Assembly: GCA_012295275.1 (NCBI GenBank)
Contig: CM022679.1
Location: 24,085,002 to 24,149,001 of the forward strand
Source of the DNA: Chrysomallon squamiferum
Taxonomy: Eukaryota > Mollusca > Gastropoda > Neomphalida > Peltospiridae
Direction: 5' to 3'
DNA length: 64,000 nucleotides
Position 1 is the first letter of the stretch, and each line of letters begins with the position of its first letter. The position numbers were made by a program, and so were the translations under genes. Of the stretch, positions 48,266 to 62,746 are shown piece after piece. Below the pieces are notes generated by a model. It was not told the origin of the DNA. It was given only the letters and a program-made list of their open reading frames with translations, and did not search any database.

Positions 48266-51114
48266 TACAAACAAATATGCATACATACATCCATTCACAT
48301 ATAACACATACGAGACAAATAAACACAATTACATAGATAAACAAACGACACACATCAGACACGGTACAAACATTCGCCAAACAGACAGATACTAGCAACA
48401 AACGAAAACAAAACGAAGTCGTGTCAAAGTGGGGAAAAAATATGGGTCATCTCACGCTGTTTTCCGACTGGCGTTATTAACTCGAGAAGAAACAACAATG
48501 ATCAAAGCAAAGTGTAAAATTGTTATTACAATTACGAAAGTGAAAAATCCATCAAAATGTTTTGTATATTACGATGAAGCATTTTTCTCTGCGGTCATTT
48601 ACCGGTGTCGGTGTCATTTCCTCGTCAAGAGATTATAACCTTTTATCTGAAACAGAAATCAGACGTAATGAACCCGACCATAACTGACGTCTGCACGAAC
48701 CGGCCTTGTTGTACACAACCTTTGGTCTTCGATCGATAGCAACGTCTTGGGTATACATTAGCGTTGCAGTGCACGTCTCGCTCGTAATTTATTGCAGTAT
48801 TTTAATTTTCAAGTTCTCACGAGAACCGAATAACAGTACCAAACGAACCAAGTACATTTTTCTTTGTAAGATTTATTTTATTTTATTTTTATTTTTTCCT
48901 TTTTATTACCATGTGATTTTTTCTATTCAAATTTCTTTAATTCAAATATGTTTTTTTGTTTGTTTATTTTTTTTTTTTTTTTTTTAATTTATTTGTATTA
49001 TTATTATTTCTCGAGGTTCACACGTCATTTGCGTATTATAAACAAAAGTACTGAAACTTTTAAAACATTCTTTTCCTGCTCTCGTTGAAGATTAAAAATA
49101 AAAATTTAAAATAACACAACTATTTTTTATTTTTTATTTTTTTTTTTATTTTTTTTTAATCCTTTTGTTAATTGATTTTTTTTTCTACACAAATCTGTTC
49201 TTTACGTAAAAGAACAGATTTCTACTCAAATATTGTTTTCACCAACGGAAAAATATCAATTTTACTTGACTGAACAAATAACTTAGGTTAAAAAAAAAAT
49301 GTACGTTTTCCATTTATGCTTAACTACAGGTGCTGACGTTCTAAGCTTGTCTCGCCACGATAATAGAATCAAGGAAATGGGATTGTTTCTCCAAGGCGGG
49401 ATTGTTGTTAATATGTAAAACAGGGATTAGAGACAAGAAAGAATGAAAAACTATAGTAATTTTCCAGTCAGAAGCATCCACGGAGATGATATATAAGTAA
49501 CTAGATAATAAATCGTATATCAAATCAAACCGATCAAAATTTGTTTTTCTTCTTTTTTCTATATCTCTTTTTTTTTTTTTTTTTTTTTTGTTTGTTTGTT
49601 TATTTATTTATTTATTAATTATTTTTTTAAATTTATTTGTTTGTTCTTATTGTTATTGTCGTTTTATTGTCCTTTAAGATATGTTTTGGACAGATAATAT
49701 ATTTCTTTTCGTGAAACTCTTGTCCTGAAATATAAATTTTGTGAATAATTTTCAAATCATGTTCCTTTAGTGTATGACTCGTCGGTATAAAATGCACCTC
49801 GTTAACATGCAAGGTCAAACAATTCACATTAAATCGCGCTTTAAAACATTACTCAGTTATTTATTAGTTCAAACATGTAATTTATTCCCCCTTACGGTGT
49901 TTTAATAGCAAAATTTACTGAAAAGACCAACTTCGAATTTTATATTCGACTTCATGGTTTTATTTAATTATTTTTAATTTTAATTTTGTTTTTTAATTTT
50001 GTGTTTATGTGCATACTTAAATTTTGTTCATTTGTGTTGATATGGTTTCAACATGTAGTTTAAAAAAAAAAAAAAGAAGAAGAAAAGGAAAAAAGAAAGA
50101 AAAACACAGACGACTTGCTTATCTACATACTACATAATTCTCAGAGCTTATGTTAATCAGGCAAAGTACCATAACCAGGAAAAAAACCGACTTCCTAATG
50201 GGCATTACACAGTAATTAAAGCAAAGCTGTGTTGGAGAATCATTATTATCATTACTTTTTTTTAAAAATAAATTGGTCGATTTAGAATTTATATTTTTAT
50301 TTTTTTTTTTTTTTTAAATCAGTAAACCACTTTATTTGAATATTCCAAAACCAATTTTAACGTTAATCATCATCAATTTGTAGGTGTTCTAATATTTGAA
50401 TTTTCGGATTTATTACAACTCGTATAAACAGGATTCCTTTGAAGACTGCCAGAGTTAATGAAATGTTCGTTTTATATCTTATCTTTGATGATTACAACAA
50501 CAACGACGACAAAAAGAAGAAACAATAAACAACAAATGGAGGACATAATTTTAAAAACATAAAAAAAAGAGAAATGTTAGAATTTACATGTTTTTTATGC
50601 TAATAATGAAAACAGAATGTTAATAAAACTATATCATTAAACAGAACAAATTTTATCGTCGAACAGCATAAATATTATAATTATTTATCACTATGTTCCA
50701 TACGGGTCTTTTTCTTTTACTAGACTTGCTTCATGACTAACTCGACACCCACTCCACAACATCTACGAATATGAATCAACCCAGCAGGCACATGTAATTC
50801 TCATTAGTAAACACATACGCAGCGACAACTCATTTTTATTGCCTGATTGTTTACCTAATTACCAGCGTGAAGCAGTTTTACAAATGGCGAATCTTTCCTA
50901 ATAATTACAAGGACAAGAATTATATCGTCGGATTCTAATCCAAAAAAATAAAAAATGGATAAACACGTGTTTAAAAGGGTCACGTCGGAAACGTAAGAAC
51001 TGTTAATGGTAAAAACAAAGATGCGTTCGTTTTTATATGCGTGCATTCTATTAAATAAAAACAACAACAAAAAACAACAGTTCCAATATATTCTGCATAC
51101 TTCAAAGTTATGCT

Positions 51115-51124
51115 GTTATTATTA

Positions 51125-51185
<61 letters not shown>
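51115..51185. repeat. (ATT)n microsatellite
   Basis: ATT units with one interruption at about 51129. Confidence 0.94.
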
Positions 51186-51186
<1 letters not shown>

Positions 51187-51619
51187 GAATAATTGCTTTA
51201 GGTTAGTCATTCGTTTCGTCTAAGGAACACTTAATATGAAGATCATTAAATTTTATTCATCATACTACATGCAAAAACAAAAAAAAGAACAACAACAACA
51301 AAAAACAAACACAACAACAGCAACAACAACAACAATAATAATAATAATATTTAATTATTTAAATGTCAGTTCTGTTTTGGGTTTTTTGTTGTTTTTTTCC
51401 AGATAATTGTTGTGCACAATATAAAAAGTGTCATTATTTTAGTTTCTTCATCTTAAAACGAAGCGATGTCATTTTTCTTAGCATAGACATACATTATTTT
51501 GATTAATAAGCGGACTGGTTTATAAAACAATAACTCGAGGTGGTATTATACACGTCGACTGGCGTCTCAAAAATGTTGCTGTGTCATCCAGATTATTATG
51601 GAAGAATAAATTTAATTTA

Positions 51620-51645
51620 AATAATAATAATAATAATAATAATAA

Positions 51646-51676
<31 letters not shown>

Positions 51677-51737
51677 AAGAAGAAGAAGAAGAAGAAGAAG
51701 AAGAAGAAGAAAGAAAGAAAGAAAGAAAGAAAAGAAA
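51620..51737. repeat. (AAT)n-(GAA)n-(GAAA)n compound microsatellite
   Basis: AAT to 51648, perfect GAA to about 51711 (about 21 units), then GAAA. A pure purine tract. Confidence 0.95.
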
Positions 51738-54620
51738 AAATAATTTAAGTGCACACCTCTGCCTAAGACATTCATATTATGTTAAAACAAATATTAATAT
51801 GAAATTACAAATAACTATTATTGTTTTTGTTGTGGTACTCTTTGTTTATGTTAAAAATATATATGTTTTAAGAAACATAGTTATTAATTGTACTGACCAT
51901 TATTTTGTTTACTTAATAAAACAGGTAACAACAGAGGTACTCTGAATTTTGAAAGTCGTCTCATTTGTTACTGGACAAAGTTGAGTTAAGTCACAAGATC
52001 TGTAGCCACTGAGTTTTCGCCTTTATACCTTTTTTTTTCAGAACTGGTTTATATTCAGCAGTCTATTAAAGAGCTTTTCCAATGGGAAGACTTTTTTTTG
52101 AAAATCTCCTGTCACTAATTAGACAACAAACCTAATAACAGTGCAAATTTGAATGTATTTCTTGTGTTGTTAGGATAAATCTATATTCCTTGAATAATGC
52201 ATACTCCATAATGATAAGGAGGGATAAAATATTCATAAAAATGATAGATGATTAAGATGATGGTTTTTATTATTATTATTATTATTATAATGATTAAATC
52301 CACAACAAAGTGGTCTGAATAAACAGAAAGAGATGTTCGTAGACAACTGAGCTGATAGGCAGGCACTGGATATTTGACAAAGGTAAAATGACGAAATCAA
52401 TCCACTAGAAATGACGTATCATCGTTTTTTATTACCACTCTTGAACAACAGAAACCAGTCTTGGGAAATCATTACGTGTAACCTTTTTAGTTACATCACA
52501 GATTGTTATCCATCATACAGAGCCAATACACGTTTTAACGCATTCTACGTCTAGTTCAATTTATTCAAAACAAAGCGAGCGTACTCCCAGTCTTGGTAAT
52601 TGCTTTGTGGGCGAACTAATTGGCTCAAAGGGGAGCCGATGACGTGATGAAGACAAAAAGCCAGGACTTTGGAATAAAATGTGTTTGCCCTCCCTGAAGA
52701 CTTTGTTGTAACTAGGCCTCGGTCAAGGAATCAGAATGAGAGAAAGAAAAAAGTGCATGCAACAGAAATCGTTATCCATTAACCTGGTAGGACTATACAC
52801 AGTGGTTAAAGAAACAGGATGGCCTTTCTTATCTTTAGGACATTCTGGTGCTTTTCTATAAATTGTAGATTTCTTTACAGACAAAAGAATAAAAAATAAT
52901 AAATAAATAAATAATATATATATATAAAATTAATAAATAAATAAATAAAAATAAATATATATATATATATATATATATAAATATATATATAAAAAATAAA
53001 TAAAAAATAAATAAAAATAAATATAAATAAATAAATAAATATAAATAAACAATAAAAATTTTAAATAAATTATAAAAATTTTTTTTTTTTTTTTGCTTTT
53101 TAAAAGATTATAATTTTTTTTTTTTTTTTTTTTGAAACGTATATTAGTTCGGCCGCATAAAATTGTTGTATTTGCCACTAAATTAATAATAACAACAACA
53201 CAGATAGAGCAATTTCATATTTTACTTTCTTTCTCTTTTTAAATGCATTGTAAATTCATTGCAAGAAAAGGGACACACCGTTTTAGATAATACATATGAA
53301 AAAGAATAAATAAATAAATAAATATATAAACCTGACAATGCGTAACCTATCGCATATTTATGAACACAACTACCATACGAAACATTTTAATGTCAGAACT
53401 GACCACAATCTGAGCATGATAACATTCACAGACGCAAAACTTCTGTGCCATCTGGTTCGACATTGTTGTTTTTCACTTTTATCTTCCCCCAATTAACGAC
53501 GCGCACCGCGGAATATCCTTGAACGAATTAACGATATTGGTCTTCGCTTTTTTAAAAAAGAAGAAAGGGCAAATTATATCGAGTCACGTGCTGAGAATGG
53601 ACAAACTGCGCCTTTGAACGTAATATCGGAGCTCTATTCGACGGTTGAGTTCTGTGGATCGCATAAGCACGCTTTTGCTCTAATAACACAGTGTCCTTAA
53701 CGCCGGAACGTGAACTATGAGCTATTGATCTCGTAAAGCAGCCAATAGAGAGTCTCACTATACTCAGATCTTACTACAGTGTGTGTACGTTTTCGATCAC
53801 CGAGTAAAAACAATGTGAGAAGAGTACTGCCGCGCAAAGATACATTTCTCAGTGTTAATTTTCTTTTTCAATTACCTTTTTTTTTTTTCAATCTCCTCAA
53901 GACAGAGAGGGAAAAATTTAGTTTAAAGGGCAAGAAATTGTAAGTCAAAAGAATATTTTTGTTTTCAGCATTTCAGTCCAGCGTTTTGGACGAACTGAAA
54001 TTCTTTCGACAACTTATACTTAATTATATAAAAAAAAAAAAAAGAGAGGATTTTTTTCAGTGTTTGTGGAATACTGATAGTCAAGATTGTTCTTTCTGTA
54101 TTGTCAGCAACCGCTTTACTGACGTTACAAATTTGTGTTAGAAAAATAGATATTTTAAATATATGTAAATTTAAAAGAAAAATGTGATGGTAAAGTGACA
54201 GTAACTGGACACACAAGTCTGAGAATGTTATAGAAGAGTTTTCAGTGATTGTTTTTGTATATCAAAGATGTAATCAAGAAAACTAAAACGTCCAAATGCA
54301 AACTGACATGCGTGTTGAGAGCGGCTATTGCAATGTTCTGAGATCGTGTTGTAGGGTGAGTAGATTTCGTTTATTTATTTTTATTTTTAAAACTCTTAAA
54401 CTTGCGACGAGGAAACTTTTTTTTAAAATTATTATTAAGACAGAGATTACAATTATTATCATATTTAAAAAAGTAAATGTGTAAATATATGATATATATA
54501 TATTTTTTTTTTTTTATAAGTAATATTTTTTTCACTTATTATTATTAATAACACTCATGAATGTTACATGAACACAGATTTTGTTTCCATAAGTAATATA
54601 ATAGTATTAACAGCGTACTT

Positions 54621-54623
<3 letters not shown>

Positions 54624-54657
<34 letters not shown>
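54624..54657. repeat. poly-T tract, 34 nt
   Basis: Uninterrupted T run; flanked by a near repeat of taatagtattaacag / taatagcatacttaa. Confidence 0.9.
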
Positions 54658-54660
<3 letters not shown>

Positions 54661-55080
54661 TGAAAATACCTATTGGTTAATAGCATACTTAAAAAGTATT
54701 TGAACATTTAATCGTTATTAGTGTTTGAATGATGAAATTAATGAGAATTTGTTATTTATACCTCAATACATGTAAGTAACGGTTATTAAGTGTCAAACGT
54801 ATTGTTTTTGTATAATGATGAAGGGAGAAAGAGATTTGCAGTCACATAGTGGTCTACTCTTATTGATTAGCAGCAAGGCATTTTATAAACTCTTTACATA
54901 TACGATCAATGTGTGGTCATTCTCGGAGAAGAGGCTGGATTGGGAAATAGTCCAATGGTTACATTGAGAAAAACCGATCTAGCAGCTTATCATTCCTCGT
55001 GCATATGCTCTAATGATTTGATTACAGTTTACTAATTTTCAGAATTACAGAAAGAATCCGATAATGTATGAATTATTAGG

Positions 55081-55082
<2 letters not shown>

Positions 55083-55142
<60 letters not shown>
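55083..55142. repeat. (GT)n microsatellite, 60 bp
   Basis: Perfect GT units. Confidence 0.95.
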
Positions 55143-55143
<1 letters not shown>

Positions 55144-55636
55144 GTTTGTTTGTGTGTTTTCTATGTATGTATTTGTACGTTACATGCATATTGTTATATA
55201 GATTTTTGTTTGTCTCGTGTTCTTCGTTTTATTTATATCACAAAATGAGTGCTTCGTAATTTCATCAACACGCTTATAATAAATAATAAATTTAACTGTA
55301 TGTATTTAGTTTATTTATGTCTACATTTGTGCTTCGATTTCATTTATTTCACGTAACTTTATGGACAAACCACGATGCATATTAATTTCAACGTACATTC
55401 ATTAACTGTGCTCCAGGAAAAAAAGAAAAGGAAAAAACCAAAAGATCCACAATACGACAGTCGTTTAAAACCTACATATAAGTTTCAGATACCTATTATT
55501 CACATTATTTCATTGCGTTTCTTAATGAATTTATGTTTTTATTATAGCATTATGTCTTATATTATGTAAAATAATCAAAATGGTATTGAATACGCCCCAT
55601 ACAATGAACAAGAGAGTATTAAAATTTGAAAACAGG

Positions 55637-55639
<3 letters not shown>

Positions 55640-55679
<40 letters not shown>
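55640..55679. repeat. poly-A tract, about 40 nt
   Basis: Uninterrupted A run; no retroposon sequence recognised upstream. Confidence 0.9.
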
Positions 55680-55684
<5 letters not shown>

Positions 55685-56527
55685 CAAACAGTTAACTGGT
55701 TAATTGCAACCAAGCTGTTTAACTTCATTCACTATACTATTTCATGACACCTCTCGTGGATATAAGCACCTGAATCCAGGTCTTTCTGTTCAAGACTGTT
55801 AGTATGTTAAATGGGTAGACTGAAGAGAGAGTCTTACATTTTCCTTGTTAGTTCTGGTTAGGAGCGCAAAACGACACACGAACACTGTATCTAGAGGTTA
55901 TAACTCCCATGATTTAACTATAACGTCACGAATGCTTTTTTTTCACAGTTGAAGACTTATATTTCAAAGAACAATCAATCATTTGTATGGCCAAGACAGA
56001 CGTACTAGAACTCACAGAAGACGTAAAGGTTGATTGATGGACTAGTTTCGTTCTCTTTATTAAAATTTAATTAGGTTTCCCTTTCGTACCAGTTGTTTCT
56101 GTATGTTTCAATGTACTGTTACGTTGGGGTGTTCAAAATATGTACGCTTTTGTTTATAGTAATTTGCAAGTGGTAAGAAAAACCAAACACTGGAGATTGC
56201 GCCGTCTGTTACTTTGTCAGAAAAGTGACCTACATGGATGTTCCTTTGCACGTTTTACTCGCATTTTTATATTTGCTAATCGAGAGCAACAGTGTCTGCC
56301 TGATAATATAATCGTGTAAAATAAAAAAAGAAATGTATGTAGGAAATTGAATCTCAGATTAATATTCTGATATGTTCAGATATATCGCGGGAACCAAAGC
56401 ATCATAAACATTTCTGATCAAATCAGCAAAACAATTAAACGTAGAAGAAGAAATCGGTCATTTGTTTAGTAAAACAGCTACAGTTAGGTTTCTGTTTGTA
56501 CAGTGACTTTTATATGAATAGTAAGAA

Positions 56528-56637
<110 letters not shown>

Positions 56638-56767
56638 GCAATACAGTAAAATCTTCACTGTATGTAATATAATTATTTACTTAGAGGAAATTATTTCTTC
56701 TTTTATCCCCGCTCTCTCTCATTTCAATACATATATGAGAGAGAACGGGAAAAAAAGAAGTAATATA

Positions 56768-56802
<35 letters not shown>

Positions 56803-57299
56803 TTATAGGAATTCTTTCCTAACCCATTTCTTCCTTTATTAACTTATTTTTTCTTCATTTGCATTTTTATTTTTTATTATTTTCTTGTGGTTAATAATTA
56901 TTCTCGGCATGTAAACACAAAAACCCCACTGACCTTCAAGACTGATTAGAAACGGCGGCCTGCAACGGTTTTAAGAAAACTAAGTTTTATTACGTACCAG
57001 ACTCTTTATGTTAACTCTGATTACATACCAAACTCCATTTCCCTTCCTTTAATGCATTAACGTCATTCGCCACAGGAATTATTGGCGGCGATATTAAACT
57101 GGGTGGAGGCTGATAATCTTAATGCTGTACTGATCACTTCTCTATTGTTGCGTCTGATAATCAGGTGATGACGTTTTTGTTCTCGCCTATGGCAGATAAA
57201 AGGAGAAAACAGGTGCGCAAAATGTTGTGTTTTTTTCATTACAATTATTTTTCTTGCGTGTTCGCGATCGTGACCATTATTTCCAACCGTTAAAAAGAG

Positions 57300-57338
<39 letters not shown>

Positions 57339-57575
57339 AGCTGTGAACAAAAATGAAGAAAAATAATCAGATATAAAATGTGGTTTTGTATGTAATCAAT
57401 AAAAGCTTGGGACACATTTGTTTAATAACAATGAGATAAAAAGACAGACACGCACATACACACAAACAGACAAAGATGGATAGATAGATAGATAGACAGG
57501 TAGACATAGACATACAGACAGATTATACAGAAAGTTAAAGTAGTCAGGCAGATAGGCAAGTAAGTAAGTAGGATA

Positions 57576-57706
<131 letters not shown>

Positions 57707-58069
57707 AATTAGCACATCTGGTCTATTTGTTTATGTTTGTTTAGCTATTCACAAATTAAACAAACACGTGTATGAATATTTGGTTAGACAACGCTTCCCT
57801 AATTAGTTCACTTTAGGAGTAGGTATCACAATTCTGTCCCAACACTTATCCATTTTGAATATAAACATTAACAGGAACGTAAAAACATAAACTTCACACA
57901 GAAGTTACCTATCAGATTCAGAAAATTCTAAACATATGATCAGCCATAAATTATTTTGATATTGCTACCTGATGCAGATAAAAGGTATAAGGTAGAAACT
58001 TAGAGAGTTAGCAAGGAACTCGGATATAATTATTTCCTATAGTGGCCAAATATAACTAAACTGAAATAC

Positions 58070-58165
58070 TGTATGTAGTAGTAGCAGTAGTAGTAGTAGT
58101 AGTAGTAATAGGTGCAGCAGCAGCCATAGTAGTAATATAATTAGTTTAAAATGATGATTATTATG

Positions 58166-58217
<52 letters not shown>
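58070..58217. repeat. (AGT)n and (ATT)n microsatellites
   Basis: AGT/AGC units at 58073-58135, ATT units at 58167-58217; a further ATT block lies at 58320-58361. Confidence 0.92.
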
Positions 58218-58218
<1 letters not shown>

Positions 58219-58318
58219 TACTAGAATTTTCCTTTGTTAATCAAAAACATCCATATCTCGTTTCTTCTTTTTTCTTTGTATTTTTCTCACAGTCTTTATT
58301 TATTTATCTTTTAAATTA

Positions 58319-58360
<42 letters not shown>

Positions 58361-58794
58361 TTATGCTCCTCATTCTGTTGGCAACGCGTTATTTCCGGCC
58401 GTTAGTTCTGTTCTTTTGCTTTAATTTCCTCCATCAGTAGGCTAGGCTTTTCTTCTTTTTTTTTTCCCCCAAAAATTAAAACTGCGTATAAAATCTACTG
58501 GGAAGCTAATTTTCGAAATTATTGTGAACTATATCCCAAAGTCGATTTGTTTGTCCGATATCTAGTTGCCTAACAGAAAGATGACAGCTTCCTGGTATTA
58601 ATGCATTCTTATCACGTTCGAGTTTATTCATTTGACAAGGAAAAACAAAGCAGACAGTTTTAATGCAAGTACATGTAACAGTCATTTGCAGTATCGTGTA
58701 TTTTGCCAGTCATATATGTAGGCCACTCGATATTTCATGTAACACTATGCAAATGTCAAAATATCAACTTACTACCCTTTCGGTTTCTTATCAG

Positions 58795-58932
58795 AAACTG
58801 GGGCAGTCTATGTTTGACAGTTTGAAAGCGAGTTTTGAAAATCATCGATTTAGTGAGTTCCCTGAGTTGAAGAGGGTTACAAGGTCTCGCCTCAGAAAGA
58901 ACAATAGTTTTCTAATTCCAGCTTACTATTAG
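58795..58932 (+). CDS. candidate terminal exon of an unrecognised gene
   Basis: Acceptor ctttcggtttcttatcag, with a possible branch sequence ttactac before it. It is followed by 45 codons in phase 0 and TAG. The peptide starts KLGQSMFDSLKASFEN, then HRFSEFPELKRVTRSRL and ends NSFLIPAYY. AATAAA occurs 13 nt after the stop (58945-58950), just before a 140-bp CT tract. No family recognised. Confidence 0.3.
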   Translation, partial: KLGQSMFDSLKASFENHRFSEFPELKRVTRSRLRKNNSFLIPAYY

Positions 58933-58944
58933 TGCATTGTAAAT

Positions 58945-58950
58945 AATAAA
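58945..58950 (+). terminator. AATAAA near candidate terminal exon
   Basis: The hexamer begins 13 nt after the TAG of the candidate exon at 58795-58932. In DNA this AT-rich the hexamer is frequent by chance, so it only adds slight support. Confidence 0.2.
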
Positions 58951-58956
58951 AAACGA

Positions 58957-59103
<147 letters not shown>

Positions 59104-59339
59104 ACTCTAAGGACATATAACAAGATGTCAGTAATTAGAAATCGGAGTTAAAAAAAAAAAGCCAAAAGAAAAATAACAAACAAAAAACGTAATAAACAAA
59201 TAAATAACAACAGAAAAACGTACCAAGGGACTTAAACAATTATTGGCAATGACAGGGTAATAATAAATCGGCGTGAATTCAGCTAGCTCTAAAATTACTA
59301 AGGTCATCGAAAGAGAAATGTTGTTGTTTTTGTTGATGT

Positions 59340-59780
59340 TGTTTTGTTGTTGTTATTATTATTATTGCTATTATTACTGGTCGTAGCAGCATCAGAAGTA
59401 TTAGTAGTAGCAGCAGCAGCAGAAGTAGTAGTAGCGGATGTTGTAGTAATAGTAGTAGTAGTAGTCATAGTAGTAGTAGTAGTAGCAATAGCAGCAGCAG
59501 TAATGGTAGCAGCAGAACTAGTAGTATTAGTATTAACAGTAGTAGTAGAAGTAGTAGCAGTAGCAGTAGCAGCAGCAGCAGCAGCAGTAGCAGTAATAGC
59601 AGTAATAATAATATTAGTTACAGCAGCAAAAGCAACAGTAGTGTTAGTAGTAGCAGCAGCAGCAGCTGTAGTACAGCAGTAGCAGCGGCATCAGTAGTAG
59701 TAGTAGTAGCAGCAGCAACAGCAGCAACAGCGGCAGTAGTACTAGCAGAATAGCAGCAGTATTAGGGGCAGCAGTATTAG
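59340..59780. repeat. degenerate GTA/GCA trinucleotide region, about 440 bp
   Basis: GTA, GCA, GTT and ATT units in one phase give a 112-codon Val/Ala-rich frame that is a repeat artefact. Confidence 0.9.
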
Positions 59781-60575
59781 CAGTAGCAATAGTTGTTATT
59801 GTTGTCGTTGTTATTTTTGTAATGTTTTATTTACCACTATATTATATTTCCCCTCTTTTTCACTGTTCGTTTCGTATTTCATCATTTTCCTCAAATCGTC
59901 ATCACCATAATAACTCCTTTGCAAATCATCATCATTTTCTTCTATCTACATTCGTTCCCAAATAAAACAGTAATTTATAAATATAGCAAGTAACAGAGAT
60001 TCTTTCAGGCAGAATGTTGCTTAATGTTTTCGGTCAAGTGGTAGATATTAATAGTTTCCAATTTCGTTTCTTTCATATTTCCAGAATCCTTAAAAAACAA
60101 GTGAGCGGTTCTTTTTAGCATCGCGTAGTTAATATACTGTTACTGAAGTAATAATATTTGAAAACTGTTTTAGTTTGTATCGCGAAATTGTATTATTATT
60201 ATTAAACCGAAAATAGTCACTTATTTTTACACCTCTCTTACTTCTGTTCTTCATTACATTATATTCTAGTTGAGAGGTTAGAGAGATGTCTTGACTGTGG
60301 TTGGTATCAGGTTCAGTTCTAATTAGTGGACTTATTGTATGAAACCGAATACAAATTAGTATAAATATATTAAATCTCTGCATTCTCTGCTTGGTATTAA
60401 AAGCTGTGGATCAGTTTTGTCTTGTTTGATCGTTAGTGCTGTGTTCAGTTTCGCTATTTTGGACACATCCATAAACAAACGAAGCAAAAATAACCGACTT
60501 CTATTTATATACAATCGTAAACACAGACAAAACATACACCATGTTTTCAAATAGTTTTACACACACACATACGCA

Positions 60576-60691
<116 letters not shown>

Positions 60692-61220
60692 AACAAAGAC
60701 ATAAGTATGTATTCCTCATTACAAATTTCGTAAATTCTTTGACACTGGTCAAAGTAATATACCCTGTCATCGTGGCATGGTGTTCGCAGAGAATTAGGTG
60801 CAGTTTTAATTGAGGAGGAATTTACGATCTCGAGAATCAACATAACTGTTCAATTATATGTCAATACTTTACTACGTCACTGATAGAAATTTGTTGACGT
60901 AAATAGAAAGATGGTTACATTTGGTTCACTCTCGCAGTTAACAGACACTTACGCGTTCTTCACATTGTTACTATTCACTCGTTACAAAAACTAAAGTATC
61001 CGAAAATACCAGCATAAACCGCAATGAACCTATACGTATCAAGAACGTCTTGAGTGTAATGTTTTGGTAAATTAAATTATGTTTCATTGAAGTGTACTGG
61101 TTTTAGTTTTGCTTTCTTTACATTGAAAAGCTTCAGTACATAAACACTTTATATCCAAGTAAAAGATTTCTCTTTGAGAATTGAATTCATTATGGACATT
61201 AGACGAAAATGTACTTGTTG

Positions 61221-61222
<2 letters not shown>

Positions 61223-61303
<81 letters not shown>
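61223..61303. repeat. (GA)n microsatellite, 81 bp
   Basis: Uninterrupted GA. Confidence 0.96.
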
Positions 61304-61307
<4 letters not shown>

Positions 61308-61805
61308 GTAATATATAAGGGATATTTCAATGACAGCTGTGGTTTATGAAGAAACGAATTTAACCCGCTTGATAAAAAAAATAAATATATATATATATAT
61401 ATAATAATATGCAGAAATACTTTCCAGTTTTAATTTCACTTCACACGAAAATATTAAACGAACTCGACGCTTTTTCGGTCTTTTCTTCACTTCTGTTTGA
61501 ACTGCTTTTAAACAAAGGTCATAACGCATAAAGGTCATAGCAGAGGAGATATAAAACTGACAATCACTGGTAATAACTAAGTTTATTACTTGAGACTAAT
61601 GTCTGTCAGGCGGTGGTTATATACGCCTATTATGTCACGAAACGCGTAAATCGTTCCATAAGCGCTTGCTCTTTTACGACCATCACGCATAGCGCTGCCG
61701 ACATTCATTTCAGTTTCTGTTAAGGACGTATTATTACTCGTTGTGATTCCCACATTCGTTTAGGCTTTATTGTTTCGGTTTGAGGTTTTAAGGACTTAAC
61801 GCATT

Positions 61806-62267
61806 TTACTTTATTTGACGTCTAATCTCCAGAAATGGAAGTTTATTGAGAAAGAAATCATCTTTATGGCTTTTGTCCGATGTTAACCGACTATATGGTG
61901 TGTAGAAACGGAAAAAGAGAATTATGGGGAAAAGATCACGAGTATTAATTCTCTTCACGGAGAAGAAATGAAAAACGAGTAAGAAAGAAATATTTGATTT
62001 AACCATGAATTCAACTCTTTTTACATATAGTTTAGTATGACTCATACAAATAGTTAACGACAGTGTATGTAATGAGATAAGAACGTCTAACATCACTTGA
62101 TCGGGTAAAAAAAAATAATTTCGATTAGCGAAAGGGACATTTATACACACCGTCCAATAAACAGGAAAATACAAACTAGAGCGCATGATAAATCGAACAT
62201 GTAGAAATAGCTGGAACGGGAAATAGTTCCGTAACCAGTGATAAGAACAGAAGGATGGAGAAAACAA
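61806..62267 (-). CDS. uncharacterised 153-codon ORF, probably spurious
   Basis: The longest ORF in the window not built from a simple repeat. It is rich in Phe, Leu, Tyr and Ser, starts MFSPSFCSYHWLRNYF and ends LNKLPFLEIRRQIK. There are hydrophobic stretches but no convincing transmembrane pattern, family motif or splice context. In DNA of this composition about one such frame by chance in 64 kb is not surprising. Confidence 0.12.
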   Translation of the reverse strand: MFSPSFCSYHWLRNYFPFQLFLHVRFIMRSSLYFPVYWTVCINVPFANRNYFFLPDQVMLDVLISLHTLSLTICMSHTKLYVKRVEFMVKSNISFLLVFHFFSVKRINTRDLFPIILFFRFYTPYSRLTSDKSHKDDFFLNKLPFLEIRRQIK

Positions 62268-62710
62268 AGAAGAAGACGAGAAAAATGATGATAAAGAAGA
62301 AGAAAGAAGAAAAAATACTGACTTAATTTTAATCGTAATAATAATACCAAAACGTCACTTCCAATTATTTCATTATGTAAGCTACTTTCCGGAATAAAGC
62401 TTTCTTTCTATCTTTCTTTGTTTTCTTTCTTTTTTTCTTCTTTTTTTCTGTAATTGTATATTTTTGAAGTAAATTAACTCAAATGTAAGATATTCCCAAG
62501 ACTGTGACTGCTGAAGTTATTGAAAAATTTCTGTTCGTGCTGGTATTACATTAATATTCAATGCAGGCGTCCGAGTTATCTGCTTTCTGTAATCTTGGGG
62601 ATTTTCTGTATTTTTAGATTAGTCACTGATACATCACAGAATCGTACTTTGTAGGTTTTTTTGCTTTCGTACTTTTTAGTTTGTTTCTTTGGGTTCTTTT
62701 TTCTTTCGTT

Positions 62711-62746
<36 letters not shown>

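Noticed and set aside
59344-59682. 112-codon Val/Ala-rich ORF
   Set aside because: In-phase reading of degenerate GTA/GCA repeats with no start context or splice sites.
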